Below are positions 33,855 to 42,248 of a DNA stretch of 64,000 nucleotides, piece after piece. Source of the DNA: Paenibacillus sp. FSL K6-0276. GTDB taxonomy: Bacteria; Bacillota; Bacilli; Paenibacillales; Paenibacillaceae. Numbering within the stretch: the first letter of the stretch is position 1; each line of letters begins with the position of its first letter. Position numbers and translations under genes: made by a program. The DNA lies in contig NZ_CP150276.1 of the NCBI RefSeq assembly GCF_037977235.1, forward strand, positions 2,666,001-2,730,000, written 5' to 3'. The notes beneath the pieces are model-generated. The model ran no database searches, was not told the origin of the DNA, and saw only the letters and a program-made list of their open reading frames with translations.

Positions 33855-34652
33855 GTGAAAGATGTGGCAGAAGGTAATGAAGCTATAAGTCTCTCTGAGA
33901 AATTCTGGAATGCGTCAATAGATGAATTGAAGCAGGGTTATGTGTATGAAGAGCGTGATCGTAACGGATTCTATGTTTGCTTGGTATGTGGAAAGGCTTT
34001 TGAGAAGGGCATAATTTACAAGGAGAATGATACGTATTATGAAGCTGAGAAATTCACCACGCTGCATATAGATCATGTTCATGGTTCGATGTTTAACTGG
34101 TTACTGGGACTAGATAAGAAACTTACAGGACTTACAGATCTGCAAAAAGGACTGCTCCGTGCGTTCAGGCAAAGCTTAAGTGATGGGGAAGCAGCTAAGG
34201 CGCTTGAGATTGGAAGTACCTCTACAGTGCGAAATCACCGGTTTACGTTACGGGAAAAGGCGAAACAGGCTAAGCTTTTTCTGGCTGTTATGGAGCTTGT
34301 GGAAGAGAAACCGGAGGTTTCCTCTCCTTTTGTAAGTGTGCCACGTTCGGCGTCGATGGTGGATGAGCGTTTTGCCATTACTGAGGAAGAGAATGCTGAA
34401 ATTCTAAAGGCTTATTTTAAAGAGGGTGTAGATGGCCCGATTTCTGAGTTCCCGAAAAAGCAGAAACGAAAAGCGGCGATTTTACGTCAACTCATTAAGC
34501 GTTTCGAGATCGGTCGTGAGTATACAGAGAAGGAAGTGAACGCGATCCTTTCCGAAGTGTATCCAGATTACGTAACTTTGCGCCGATATTTGATCGATTA
34601 TGGATTGCTAGAACGAGAAGATGACGGCAGCGTCTATTGCGTGAAAATATAA
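33855..34652 (+). CDS. DUF2087 domain protein, putative transcription regulator
   Basis: A 265-residue protein. The N-terminal part has a possible zinc or treble-clef pair (CLVCG at about 35-39) and a helix-turn-helix-like stretch (SLSDGEAAKALEIGSTSTVRNHRFTLREKAKQAK). The C-terminal 85 residues (LKAYFKEGVDGPISEFPKKQ to YVTLRRYLIDYGLLERED) are a clear DUF2087 domain. These proteins are often beside a GIY-YIG protein, as here (20 bp on). The start GTG 33855 has a weak site. Confidence 0.75.
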   Translation: MKDVAEGNEAISLSEKFWNASIDELKQGYVYEERDRNGFYVCLVCGKAFEKGIIYKENDTYYEAEKFTTLHIDHVHGSMFNWLLGLDKKLTGLTDLQKGLLRAFRQSLSDGEAAKALEIGSTSTVRNHRFTLREKAKQAKLFLAVMELVEEKPEVSSPFVSVPRSASMVDERFAITEEENAEILKAYFKEGVDGPISEFPKKQKRKAAILRQLIKRFEIGREYTEKEVNAILSEVYPDYVTLRRYLIDYGLLEREDDGSVYCVKI

Positions 34653-34672
34653 ATTGAAGGAGAAAATGAACA

Positions 34673-35050
34673 ATGGATAAAGCGAAACGTAAGGAATTAG
34701 CGTATAACTACACGCATTCACATAGGGAAATGGGAGCGTATAGAATTGTGAATGTACAGGACGACAAATCTTTTGTCGGCACTAGTTTAAATCTTGAAGG
34801 GGTATGGAATAAGCATAAATTTATGCTGGATACAGGGTTACATGATAATAAAGAGATGCAAGCGGATTGGAATACTCATGGAGAAGCGGGTTTCCAATTT
34901 GAAGTGTTGGAGCGAATCAAGCCTGAAGAGGATTTTGTAGAGAACGTTTCGGATCTTAAGAAATATCGTAAAATGCTGCCTGATCTAGAAAGTAAATGGT
35001 TTGAGAAGCTGTCGCCATATGGTGAGCGAGGTTATCACAAACAGCGGTAG
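34673..35050 (+). CDS. GIY-YIG-like nuclease family protein
   Basis: A 125-residue protein. GAYRIVNV...SFVGTSLNLEGVWNKHKF replaces the canonical GIY...YIG-x(n)-R-x(3)-H with diverged residues (GAY, FVG), and an acidic Glu (ESKWFEKLSP) ends the core. Catalytic activity is doubtful because the first motif lost its Ile-Tyr pair. Paired with the DUF2087 gene in one short operon; this pairing recurs in Bacillales. ATG has AAGGAGAA. Confidence 0.72.
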   Translation: MDKAKRKELAYNYTHSHREMGAYRIVNVQDDKSFVGTSLNLEGVWNKHKFMLDTGLHDNKEMQADWNTHGEAGFQFEVLERIKPEEDFVENVSDLKKYRKMLPDLESKWFEKLSPYGERGYHKQR

Positions 35051-35174
35051 GCGGAGATCACCTAAGATGAATTACAATGCCTTTTATGCTAAAATAGACG
35101 CAATTCCGCTAAACACATTTTTGCTTAGACAGGGTAGATAATAGTGGGTGGCACTAGCGAAGGAGGCTGCGTAT

Positions 35175-35573
35175 ATGGGGATGATTTCCTGGCTGGCTGA
35201 ACAGCGAATTCAGGAGTCTATGCGTAATGGGGAATTTCAAGATTTACCTGGGCATGGTAAGCCGCTGGAGCTTGAGGATTTATCAAGTGTGCCAGAAGAA
35301 TTGCGGATGTCTTTCAAAATTATGAAGAATTCCGGGCTGGTGCCCGAGGAAATATCTCTAAGAGCTGAATGTGTTACGCTCGAAGGACTACTTGCGGCGT
35401 GCCACAACAGCGGAGGTGCTGAGACCAGTGAGGGCAAGGCACTCCGGTCAAAGTTGTCTTTGAAGAGACTGCGTCTACAAGAGCTAGTGCGTGAACGCGG
35501 TCTGGATAGTAATCCTGCTTTTATGCAATACAGTGTTCAAATACACGAACAGATGACTAGGGAAGAAGAATAA
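35175..35573 (+). CDS. DUF1992 (DnaJ subfamily C member 28-like) protein
   Basis: A 132-residue soluble protein. ISWLAEQRIQESMRNGEFQDLPGHGKPLELED is the DUF1992 hallmark and MSFKIMKNSGLVPEEISLR follows. It is found in bacteria and, in eukaryotes, in DNAJC28 proteins; function unknown. ATG 35175 is behind GAAGGAGG. It stands alone with a terminator at 35637. Confidence 0.85.
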   Translation: MGMISWLAEQRIQESMRNGEFQDLPGHGKPLELEDLSSVPEELRMSFKIMKNSGLVPEEISLRAECVTLEGLLAACHNSGGAETSEGKALRSKLSLKRLRLQELVRERGLDSNPAFMQYSVQIHEQMTREEE

Positions 35574-35636
35574 CGCCAGTTAAAGTCCTGTTTGGTAATC
35601 TCATAGTAATTTGGACATTAAGATAAAAAGTGTAAT

Positions 35637-35684
35637 ATAAAAAGGCATCTCTTAGTCGATTCAGACGGAAGAGTTGCCTTTTTG
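35637..35684. terminator. Terminator between DUF1992 and GNAT genes
   Basis: AAAAAGGCATCTCTT pairs with AAGAGTTGCCTTTTT around a 15-base loop. Because the arms end in A and T runs it can serve both convergent genes. Confidence 0.85.
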
Positions 35685-35712
35685 CATGTTGCACTTCTCA
35701 AGTAATGTATCT

Positions 35713-36132
35713 TCATCTTACTCGCTTGAAATATATCCATTCCGGATCACCATCATCTAAATTCTCTATGATTCCGCTTCTGACAAAGCCGAGTGATAGA
35801 CAGACTTGCTGCATGACCGTGTTGGATTCATTGGTGGAGGTAAAGAGCTTAGACGTCGGACAATGTTCTTCAATGTAACGAATAAGTGCGCTGGCAATGC
35901 CGAGCCGTCTGAAATTAGGGTTTACAATAGCGAGCTGAATAAAACAGCATTCGAAAAAAGTGGTGTCGTAACAGGCGAAACCGATAGGCTCACCGTTAAG
36001 CGATGCTACAATGCATTGCTCATTTAGAATATATTGTTCGATTATAGGTTTGCGAATTTCGCTGCCAATGACCATGCTGTCGATCTTGCTGAGAGTAGAT
36101 AGATCTGAAACTTTGGCTTTAGTTACGAGCAT
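35713..36132 (-). CDS. GNAT-family N-acetyltransferase
   Basis: A 139-residue acetyl-CoA-dependent acetyltransferase. The AcCoA loop is RRLGIASALIRYIEEHCP and the C-terminal strand is SLGFVRSGIIENL. ATG 36132 (AGGAG site) fits better than upstream starts. Substrate unknown; it is one of four single-gene GNATs (two intact, two others noted below) in the accessory region. Confidence 0.78.
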   Translation of the reverse strand: MLVTKAKVSDLSTLSKIDSMVIGSEIRKPIIEQYILNEQCIVASLNGEPIGFACYDTTFFECCFIQLAIVNPNFRRLGIASALIRYIEEHCPTSKLFTSTNESNTVMQQVCLSLGFVRSGIIENLDDGDPEWIYFKRVR

Positions 36133-36275
36133 AGTAGGAAGTCTCCTCATTAAAATTATAGAATAGTGTGCATAGTATTTCTTGATCTTTATAGTCTTTT
36201 CGCACATGATTAATATGGTTTAGATGAAATCAAGGGAAACCAATAACATATTATTACAAACGATGGAGAGATACA

Positions 36276-38768
36276 ATGAAACAGCTTCCAATTATACAGG
36301 TGCTTCCAGACCTGAAAAACATACTTAGCTCAACGCGGGCGGCTGTTCTTATCGCTGAACCCGGTGCGGGTAAAACAACAGGAACGCCTCCGGCATTTTT
36401 GGATGAGCCTTGGATGGCCGGTAAAAGCATTCTAATGCTAGAGCCCAGAAGACTTGCTGCTAGATCTGCTGCAACCTATATGGCGTCCTGTCTTGGAGAA
36501 AGTGTTGGACAGACGGTAGGTTATCGTATGCGTAACGACACTAAGGTAGGCAAGAACACGCGTATTGTTGTAGTAACAGAAGGTGTCTTAACAAGGATGC
36601 TGCAGAGTGATCCTTCTTTGGGTGATGTGGGTCTAGTGATTTTTGATGAGTTCCACGAACGCAGTCTTCATGCGGATTTGGGTCTTGCTCTTGCACTGGA
36701 AGCACAGGCTGTGCTGCGTGATGATCTTCGGATTCTGATTATGTCAGCTACCTTGGATAGTGATCGTGTGTCGGCTATGTTGGGTGAAGCGCCAGTAGTT
36801 GATTGTCCGGGACGAACCTATCCGGTGGAAACAATCTATGTACCAACAACAGGGAATCTTCTGATTGAAAAAACTGCCGCAGCCGCAGTGAAACGTGCCC
36901 TTGTTGAACAACCGGGAGATGTACTTGTATTCCTACCGGGTGAACGGGAGATCCGCAGAACACAAAGCGAGTTGGAACATGGAAATCTGCCGGATGGGAT
37001 CGTGCTTCGTCCGTTGTATGGACAATTACCACAGGCTATGCAGGATTCCGCAGTGGCTCCATCCATAAACGGTGAACGTAAAGTCGTGCTTGCGACCTCC
37101 ATTGCTGAGACAAGCTTGACGATAGAAGGTGTACGGACGGTAATTGATACCGGACTTCGCCGCACGCAAGTATTCTCGCCGCGTACGGGAATGCCAAGTC
37201 TTACGACGGTTCCGGTATCGAAAGCCTCCGCCGATCAACGGCGGGGACGTGCGGGTCGGACAGCGCCTGGCGTGTGCTACAGGCTGTGGAGTCAGGAGGA
37301 GCATAATCGCCTTTCGGATGACAATGTGCCGGAGATTATGGAGACTGATTTAGCGCAGCTCGTTTTGGAGCTAGCGCTGTGGGGCGTGCGCGATCCTGCC
37401 GCGCTATCTTGGCTTGACGCGCCGCCCGCTGCGCCTTATGCGCAGGGCACCGCGCTGCTGAGCCAGCTCGGCGCGCTGGACGCCGGCGGCGCCATTACGC
37501 CGCACGGCCGCAGCATGGCCGCGCTTGGCGCGCACCCGCGAGCCGCGCATATGTTGCTGCGCGCGGCAGAGCTTGGCGCAGCACCGCTCGCCTGCCGGCT
37601 GGCGGCGCTGCTGCAAGAGCGGGACCTGTTCAAGGGTCCCGCGGCACTAGATTGCGACCTCACGCTCCGCGTAGAGGCGCTACTCCGGTTCGAGCGCTCC
37701 GCCGATACGGGCGGAGCGGACCCAGCGGCTCTGCGCGCGGTGCAGCGCGAGAGCCGCAATTTCCTGGCGCAGCTGCAAGCAGCGCCGGGTGCGACCGTGA
37801 ACGACATCAGCCTCTGTGGGCTGCTTCTGTCGTTCGCCTATCCCGACCGTATCGGACAGAAACGCGGCGATGACGCGTTTCTGCTCTCCGCCGGTCGTGG
37901 CGCGGCCATGCGGGAAGGACAGCTGCTGGCCCGTTCCGCTTATATTGTGGCCGCTTCCGTTGACGATCGAGCGACACAAGGAGCAATTATGCTGGCAGCA
38001 GAGATAGAAGAAGGACAACTGCTTAAGTATCATGCGGATCGCATCACTGAGGACGCGGACGTATATTGGGATAAAGAAAGTGGGAGTGTGAAGAAGCGCC
38101 GCAGAACAATGCTTGGTGCTCTCGTCTTAACAGAAACTTCACATGAAAGACCCTCCGCGGAAGAAACAGCGAAAGTATTGTTAAGTGTTATCGCTGAAAA
38201 TGGGATTGAAATCTTACCGTGGGAAAAGGGAACCACACAGCTTCGTGAGCGGTTAATGTTCATGCACGCCTTACGTTCGAACTGGCCTGATGTCTCAAAT
38301 GCAGCATTAATTGTGAAGCTTGATGAATGGCTATTACCATACATTCATGGTATGCGTAACTTACGCGACCTTCAGCGAATTCCGTTATCTCGTGCGCTTG
38401 AGGGGATGCTGGACTGGAATCAGCGACAGGTTCTTGAGCAGGAAGCGCCGACACATATTACGGTTCCTAGTGGCTCACGTGTGCCCGTGGACTATGCTAA
38501 TCCAGCTGCTCCTGTACTGGCGGTACGATTGCAAGAGATGTTTGGACAGATAGACACGCCTAGAATTGGAGGAGGAAAGGTACCTGTATTACTTCATCTT
38601 TTGTCACCGGCAAGAAGACCGATGCAGGTGACTTCTGATCTTGCAAGCTTTTGGCGCGGTACTTATTTTGAGGTCAAAAAAGATCTAAAAGGACGTTACC
38701 CTAAGCACTATTGGCCAGACGACCCATTGCAAGCTATACCGACCAATCGAACACGTCCCAAGAAGTAA
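36276..38768 (+). CDS. hrpB: ATP-dependent RNA helicase HrpB-like (DEAH family)
   Basis: An 830-residue DEAH-type helicase. Motif I is AEPGAGKTTGTP, motif II DEFH (VIFDEFHERSLHADLGL), motif III SATLD, motif V ATSIAETSLTIEGV and motif VI QRRGRAGRTAPG. The C-terminal third matches the HrpB extension (ITVPSGSRVPVDYANP, RPMQVTSDLASFWRGTY). Function in RNA metabolism is not firmly known. From about 37370 to 37920 the DNA is very GC-rich (Ala/Arg-rich coding), in contrast to the rest of the gene. Confidence 0.9.
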   Translation: MKQLPIIQVLPDLKNILSSTRAAVLIAEPGAGKTTGTPPAFLDEPWMAGKSILMLEPRRLAARSAATYMASCLGESVGQTVGYRMRNDTKVGKNTRIVVVTEGVLTRMLQSDPSLGDVGLVIFDEFHERSLHADLGLALALEAQAVLRDDLRILIMSATLDSDRVSAMLGEAPVVDCPGRTYPVETIYVPTTGNLLIEKTAAAAVKRALVEQPGDVLVFLPGEREIRRTQSELEHGNLPDGIVLRPLYGQLPQAMQDSAVAPSINGERKVVLATSIAETSLTIEGVRTVIDTGLRRTQVFSPRTGMPSLTTVPVSKASADQRRGRAGRTAPGVCYRLWSQEEHNRLSDDNVPEIMETDLAQLVLELALWGVRDPAALSWLDAPPAAPYAQGTALLSQLGALDAGGAITPHGRSMAALGAHPRAAHMLLRAAELGAAPLACRLAALLQERDLFKGPAALDCDLTLRVEALLRFERSADTGGADPAALRAVQRESRNFLAQLQAAPGATVNDISLCGLLLSFAYPDRIGQKRGDDAFLLSAGRGAAMREGQLLARSAYIVAASVDDRATQGAIMLAAEIEEGQLLKYHADRITEDADVYWDKESGSVKKRRRTMLGALVLTETSHERPSAEETAKVLLSVIAENGIEILPWEKGTTQLRERLMFMHALRSNWPDVSNAALIVKLDEWLLPYIHGMRNLRDLQRIPLSRALEGMLDWNQRQVLEQEAPTHITVPSGSRVPVDYANPAAPVLAVRLQEMFGQIDTPRIGGGKVPVLLHLLSPARRPMQVTSDLASFWRGTYFEVKKDLKGRYPKHYWPDDPLQAIPTNRTRPKK

Positions 38769-38805
38769 CTATGGTTACTTATACACTTGATATTGTTCAT
38801 TAGAT

Positions 38806-38830
38806 GTTTTGTCTTCAGCTTACAGGGTAT
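38806..38830 (+). promoter_or_regulatory. Sigma-B-like promoter of the stress protein gene
   Basis: GTTTTG at 38806 and a perfect GGGTAT at 38825 are 13 bp apart, matching the sigma-B pattern (GTTTAA-N12-14-GGGTAT), 37 bp before the gene. sigma-F/G could also use a similar -10. This fits the general-stress annotation of the gene. Confidence 0.6.
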
Positions 38831-38866
38831 TTAACTAGTGAAGACAATTACTAAGGAGGGCTTCAA

Positions 38867-39451
38867 GTGACTAAAAAAATCGTAGGGATCTTCGACACAG
38901 AACAAGAAGCAACCAGAGCAATTGAAGGACTTCACAATCAAGGATTTAGTAATGATGAAATATCAGTAATCACACGTGATCGCGATGAACTAAGACATAT
39001 TTCGGATAATACAGGCACAATGGCACCAGAAGGTGTTGCAACAGGCGCAGCTACAGGCGGCGTATTGGGTGGTGTTACCGGACTTCTAGCAGGTATCGGA
39101 GCGCTCGCCATACCGGGTATTGGTCCTATTCTAGCTGCAGGACCTATTGTGGCAACTCTGACAGGTGCAGCCGTTGGTGCAGGTGCAGGCGGCTTAGTTG
39201 GCGGCTTGATCGGTCTTGGCATTCCTGAGGATGAGGCAAAAGAGTACGAAGGATACGTAGAAAGTGGTAAGATCCTTGTGCTTGTGGATGATAACGGACG
39301 CGGATATCAAGCACATGATGTATTCCGTGGTAATCGTTCGCTGAATGCTCAGCGTTACGAAGGAACCTATAATGAAGACACTAGACTAGGGGATTCAATG
39401 GCTAACAGAGCCGATCGGACAGCTGAAGTCTACAACCGCGATAAAAATTAA
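38867..39451 (+). CDS. General stress protein (YflT/GSP17M-like domain)
   Basis: A 194-residue protein. The N-terminal domain KKIVGIFDTEQEATRAIEGLHNQGFSNDEISVITRD is the general stress protein 17M / YflT-like module. A long Gly/Ala-rich stretch (about residues 55-120: GVATGAATGGVLGGVTGLLAGI...AVGAGAGGLVGG) follows, likely a membrane-associated hairpin, then KEYEGYVESGKILVLVD and a charged tail. Strong AAGGAGGG site. Role in stress is by family and promoter. Confidence 0.82.
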   Translation: MTKKIVGIFDTEQEATRAIEGLHNQGFSNDEISVITRDRDELRHISDNTGTMAPEGVATGAATGGVLGGVTGLLAGIGALAIPGIGPILAAGPIVATLTGAAVGAGAGGLVGGLIGLGIPEDEAKEYEGYVESGKILVLVDDNGRGYQAHDVFRGNRSLNAQRYEGTYNEDTRLGDSMANRADRTAEVYNRDKN

Positions 39452-39493
39452 ATTGTTAATCGAACTACATTTTTTCTATAAACAATCAACTCA

Positions 39494-39539
39494 AAGACTG
39501 CACCTTCTAGCATTACGCTATGAGGTGCAGTCTTTTTTG
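39494..39539 (+). terminator. Terminator of the stress protein gene
   Basis: AAGACTGCACCT pairs with AGGTGCAGTCTT, followed by six T. It faces a minus-strand operon 95 bp on. Confidence 0.85.
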
Positions 39540-39633
39540 TGTATGTGGACTCATATGAATTCAATTTTTAATAAACTATGGGTGTTTGGAGATTTATTGT
39601 TTTGTCATGGAAACGATGACCCCACATGCCAAG

Positions 39634-40248
39634 CTATATCTCCTTCCTCTGATAGATCCGGATGGATACCATGATAGAAATTAGAGCGATTGCTATAAGT
39701 GCTACAGGAGCTGCATAGGTGAGCATCTTCAACAAATTCTCGCTAGGGCGAGTAAATGACAGGCCCAAGTTAGGTAGTAACATGATAATTCCAGCGGGGA
39801 CGAAGAAGATGAGCATCATAAGTATGCGTCCTTTTTCCACACCAAACTTAAATAAGATCGGCAGGGTCAAGCTCAGGACTAGTATTCCAAGTCCGAGAAA
39901 GACTAGTGATGTTGTCAAGTTTAATGATAGTTCAACCTTCGTTAAGAGATTGCAAAGGAAGAAAATGATGACGCCAAGCAAGGAGAACGATAGTCCAAGT
40001 ACATATTTACTCGTAACCATATCTCTTCTCGAAACGGGCATGGTGAGCGCAAATTTGTCCCACTTGGCTCGTTCATCATAAGATAGCGCGGTGACTGGGA
40101 GCATAGCACTCAATATACAGACCATTCCACCAAAGAAGGATGTATTGTTCATAGCGATACTAAATACGAGATAGAACCCAACCAAAATGAGATACATCTT
40201 GCCTTGCTTCTTCAAGTTGAGTAGATCCTTTAATAGTAGCCCTTTCAT
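39634..40248 (-). CDS. ABC-2 transporter permease
   Basis: A 204-residue membrane protein with about six hydrophobic segments (LILVGFYLVFSIAM; FGGMVCILSAMLPVTALSYDE; YVLGLSFSLLGVIIFFL). YDERAKWDKFALTMPVSRRDMVTSKY is the ABC2_membrane_5-type loop of YtrC/SpaG-like permeases. Overlaps the ATPase gene by 4 bp and is last in a GntR-ATPase-permease operon. Confidence 0.82.
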   Translation of the reverse strand: MKGLLLKDLLNLKKQGKMYLILVGFYLVFSIAMNNTSFFGGMVCILSAMLPVTALSYDERAKWDKFALTMPVSRRDMVTSKYVLGLSFSLLGVIIFFLCNLLTKVELSLNLTTSLVFLGLGILVLSLTLPILFKFGVEKGRILMMLIFFVPAGIIMLLPNLGLSFTRPSENLLKMLTYAAPVALIAIALISIMVSIRIYQRKEI

Positions 40249-41093
40249 TTTACTCCCTCCTTAACAGTGAATAACATGATGGTTTCTAAGTTAGCGGTGT
40301 CAATGGTGTGATTGCTTTGAATGTGATCCTTGATGACTAATGCTTCTACGCCAAATTGATGTTTCCGAACACCCTTTACGATCGAAGGGTTGATCTTCGC
40401 TAACTCATCCTCCGAGCATTTCAACACACCGTATGTTTCCAATAGCTCATCTTTAGGCTCGCTAAACACAATTCTGCCCTTATGTATGAATGTGATATAG
40501 TCGCAGACCTTCTCAAGGTCACTAGTGATGTGGGAGGATATGAACACGGAGTGCTGTTCGTCCTGAATGAACTCTAGGAATATATCCAATATTTCCTCTC
40601 GAACGATCGGATCAAGCCCACTTGTAGCCTCATCTAGTATGAGGAGCTTGCTGTCATGCGAGAGCGCAGTGGCGATGGATAGCTTCATCTTCATCCCCTT
40701 GGAATAATCCTTCACGGGCTTGTTGTTTGGTAAGGAGAATCGATTAATGAGTTCAGAGTATTTAGCTTCGTCCCATGTTCGGTAGATTCTCTTGAGAATG
40801 GTGTTAATATCTTTGGCTGAAAGATTCTCTGGAAAGTTGCTTTCGTCGAGCACAACGCCAATGTGTTCCTTCACAGCGTCGAGATCCTCTTTATTATCCT
40901 TGCCTAGAATGTTTATCTTCCCATGATCTCTTGCGATCAGATCTAATATCAGTCTAATTGTGGTGCTCTTGCCAGCGCCGTTCTCGCCGATGAAGCCCAT
41001 GATACAACCTGTGGGTAATTGAAGTGAGATATCTTTTAAAGTAAAGTCGTCGTACGTCTTGGATACGTTCTGAAGTGTTAGGGCATATTCCAT
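40245..41093 (-). CDS. ABC transporter ATP-binding protein (YtrB type)
   Basis: A 282-residue ATPase: Walker A GENGAGKST, signature YSKGMKMKLSIA and Walker B LLILDEATSGLDP. The Walker B Glu is followed by Ala-Thr rather than Pro-Thr. The C-terminus carries about 65 extra residues. It is between the GntR gene and the permease, all closely packed. Export substrate unknown. Confidence 0.86.
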   Translation of the reverse strand: MEYALTLQNVSKTYDDFTLKDISLQLPTGCIMGFIGENGAGKSTTIRLILDLIARDHGKINILGKDNKEDLDAVKEHIGVVLDESNFPENLSAKDINTILKRIYRTWDEAKYSELINRFSLPNNKPVKDYSKGMKMKLSIATALSHDSKLLILDEATSGLDPIVREEILDIFLEFIQDEQHSVFISSHITSDLEKVCDYITFIHKGRIVFSEPKDELLETYGVLKCSEDELAKINPSIVKGVRKHQFGVEALVIKDHIQSNHTIDTANLETIMLFTVKEGVK

Positions 41094-41096
41094 GTC

Positions 41097-41471
41097 TTAT
41101 TCCTCCTCATATAGGATGGTCATCATCTGAATTAATTCTGGGAGATCCAGCTTACATAAAGTGGCTGCCTGAATGATATGTTGCATATGATCCTCGATAA
41201 CCCGAAGCTGTTCCTCGCGAATAAAGTCCATATTCTTGGCTGCGACGAAGCTGCCTTTACCTGTAACGGAATAGATAAAACCTTCACGCTCCAGTTCCTC
41301 ATAGGCTCGTTTTGTCGTAATAACACTGATGCGCAGCTCTTTGGCTAGAAGTCGCATGGACGGCAGTGCGTCGCCTTCGTTCAACTCTCCAGTGATGATC
41401 AGAGATTTGATCTGTGAAACAATCTGTTCATATATTGGCTGTCCACTGGAGTTGCTTATTATGATATTCAT
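41097..41471 (-). CDS. GntR-family (YtrA subfamily) repressor
   Basis: A 124-residue short GntR protein. QPIYEQIVSQIKSLIITGELNEGDALPSMRLLAKEL and SVITTKRAYEELEREGFIYSVTGKGSFVA form the winged helix, and the short helical tail is of YtrA type. A perfect palindrome lies 27 bp upstream of its start, so it very likely represses its own operon. Confidence 0.88.
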   Translation of the reverse strand: MNIIISNSSGQPIYEQIVSQIKSLIITGELNEGDALPSMRLLAKELRISVITTKRAYEELEREGFIYSVTGKGSFVAAKNMDFIREEQLRVIEDHMQHIIQAATLCKLDLPELIQMMTILYEEE

Positions 41472-41497
41472 CGTTCACCGCCTTGATCGCACGTTTT

Positions 41498-41528
41498 AAT
41501 ATTGTATATATGTATTATATACAATATT
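41498..41528. promoter_or_regulatory. Perfect palindromic operator of the GntR-ABC operon
   Basis: AATATTGTATATA at 41498 and TATATACAATATT at 41516 are perfect inverted arms of 13 bp around TGTAT. It sits 27 bp in front of the minus-strand GntR start, where an operator overlapping the promoter is expected. Confidence 0.78.
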
Positions 41529-41733
41529 CGAGTTTGAGCAAGTGATTTTTTTGATACTTTTTTCACAATATAGTGGAATTCCGTATCCTGTGGCACTAAT
41601 GAATAGCGGCAGGATTATTAGCATAAGGATCATAAATATAAATTCTCTTGCTATCGTAATCTAGGTTGCCATGTTGTTCGAAGCTTGGAATTTTAAAAAG
41701 AATGATTTCAGCTGTTGAAGGAAGGGTGCAGGT

Positions 41734-41871
41734 ATGGGTTTACTTCTTGTGATTTTCTTCTTCATTGGTTTAATCATGATGATTAGCAATCAGTATACTA
41801 TGATCAAGAAAATGGATGAATTGAATGAGACATTGCGTGAGATTAAGAACAATAATAGACAGGGTATGTAA
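41734..41871 (+). CDS. Small single-pass membrane protein (45 residues)
   Basis: MGLLLVIFFFIGLIMMISNQ starts a 45-residue product: one membrane helix followed by a charged, probably coiled-coil tail (MIKKMDELNETLREIKNNN). It starts at ATG 41734 behind GAAGGAAGGG. Twenty bp later the second small membrane gene begins, so the two are likely cotranscribed. No family recognised. Confidence 0.65.
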   Translation: MGLLLVIFFFIGLIMMISNQYTMIKKMDELNETLREIKNNNRQGM

Positions 41872-41891
41872 ATGCAGAAGGAGATGATGAA

Positions 41892-42086
41892 GTGGGAATC
41901 ATTAAGAATTTCTCTCTGGTGGTTGTAAGTTTAATTGCTGATCTATGGTTTGGACTAGTACGAAAACCTGGTTTCTATGATAATCACACGGTTACTACAA
42001 CAAAGCGGGGGTATGTTCTCTTTGTAACTTTGGCAGCTTTTATAGCTGTTGGGGCTGCCTTTTGGCTGTGCTTGAGAACATATTAA
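41892..42086 (+). CDS. Small membrane protein (64 residues)
   Basis: A GTG-started product with a moderately hydrophobic N-terminus (FSLVVVSLIADLWFGLV), a central YDNHTVTTTKRG and a C-terminal helix (YVLFVTLAAFIAVGAAFWLC). The RBS is AGAAGGAGATGATGAA. It is paired with the 45-residue protein upstream. No family recognised. Confidence 0.6.
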   Translation: MGIIKNFSLVVVSLIADLWFGLVRKPGFYDNHTVTTTKRGYVLFVTLAAFIAVGAAFWLCLRTY

Positions 42087-42117
42087 TGAGAAGGCTACCA
42101 AAGGGCAGTCTATTTTT

Positions 42118-42160
42118 AAAATATAAGAACGGATAAGGTTCACACTATACATCATCCTAG
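42118..42160. repeat. Degenerate half copy of the two-hairpin repeat
   Basis: AAATATAAGAACGGATAAGGTTCACACTATAC... resembles the first palindrome but its right arm is eroded. It follows the small membrane protein pair. Confidence 0.55.
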
Positions 42161-42248
42161 AATGTCATGTTATTACTTACCAATGGTTAAAATTTAAAAC
42201 TGCCTCTTATTTGGGAATAACAAAGACAACTTACAAGAGAAGGATCCC

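Noticed and set aside
37404..38033. Several minus-strand ORFs in hrpB
   Set aside because: Open only because of the high GC content; HrpB motifs run continuously through the region.
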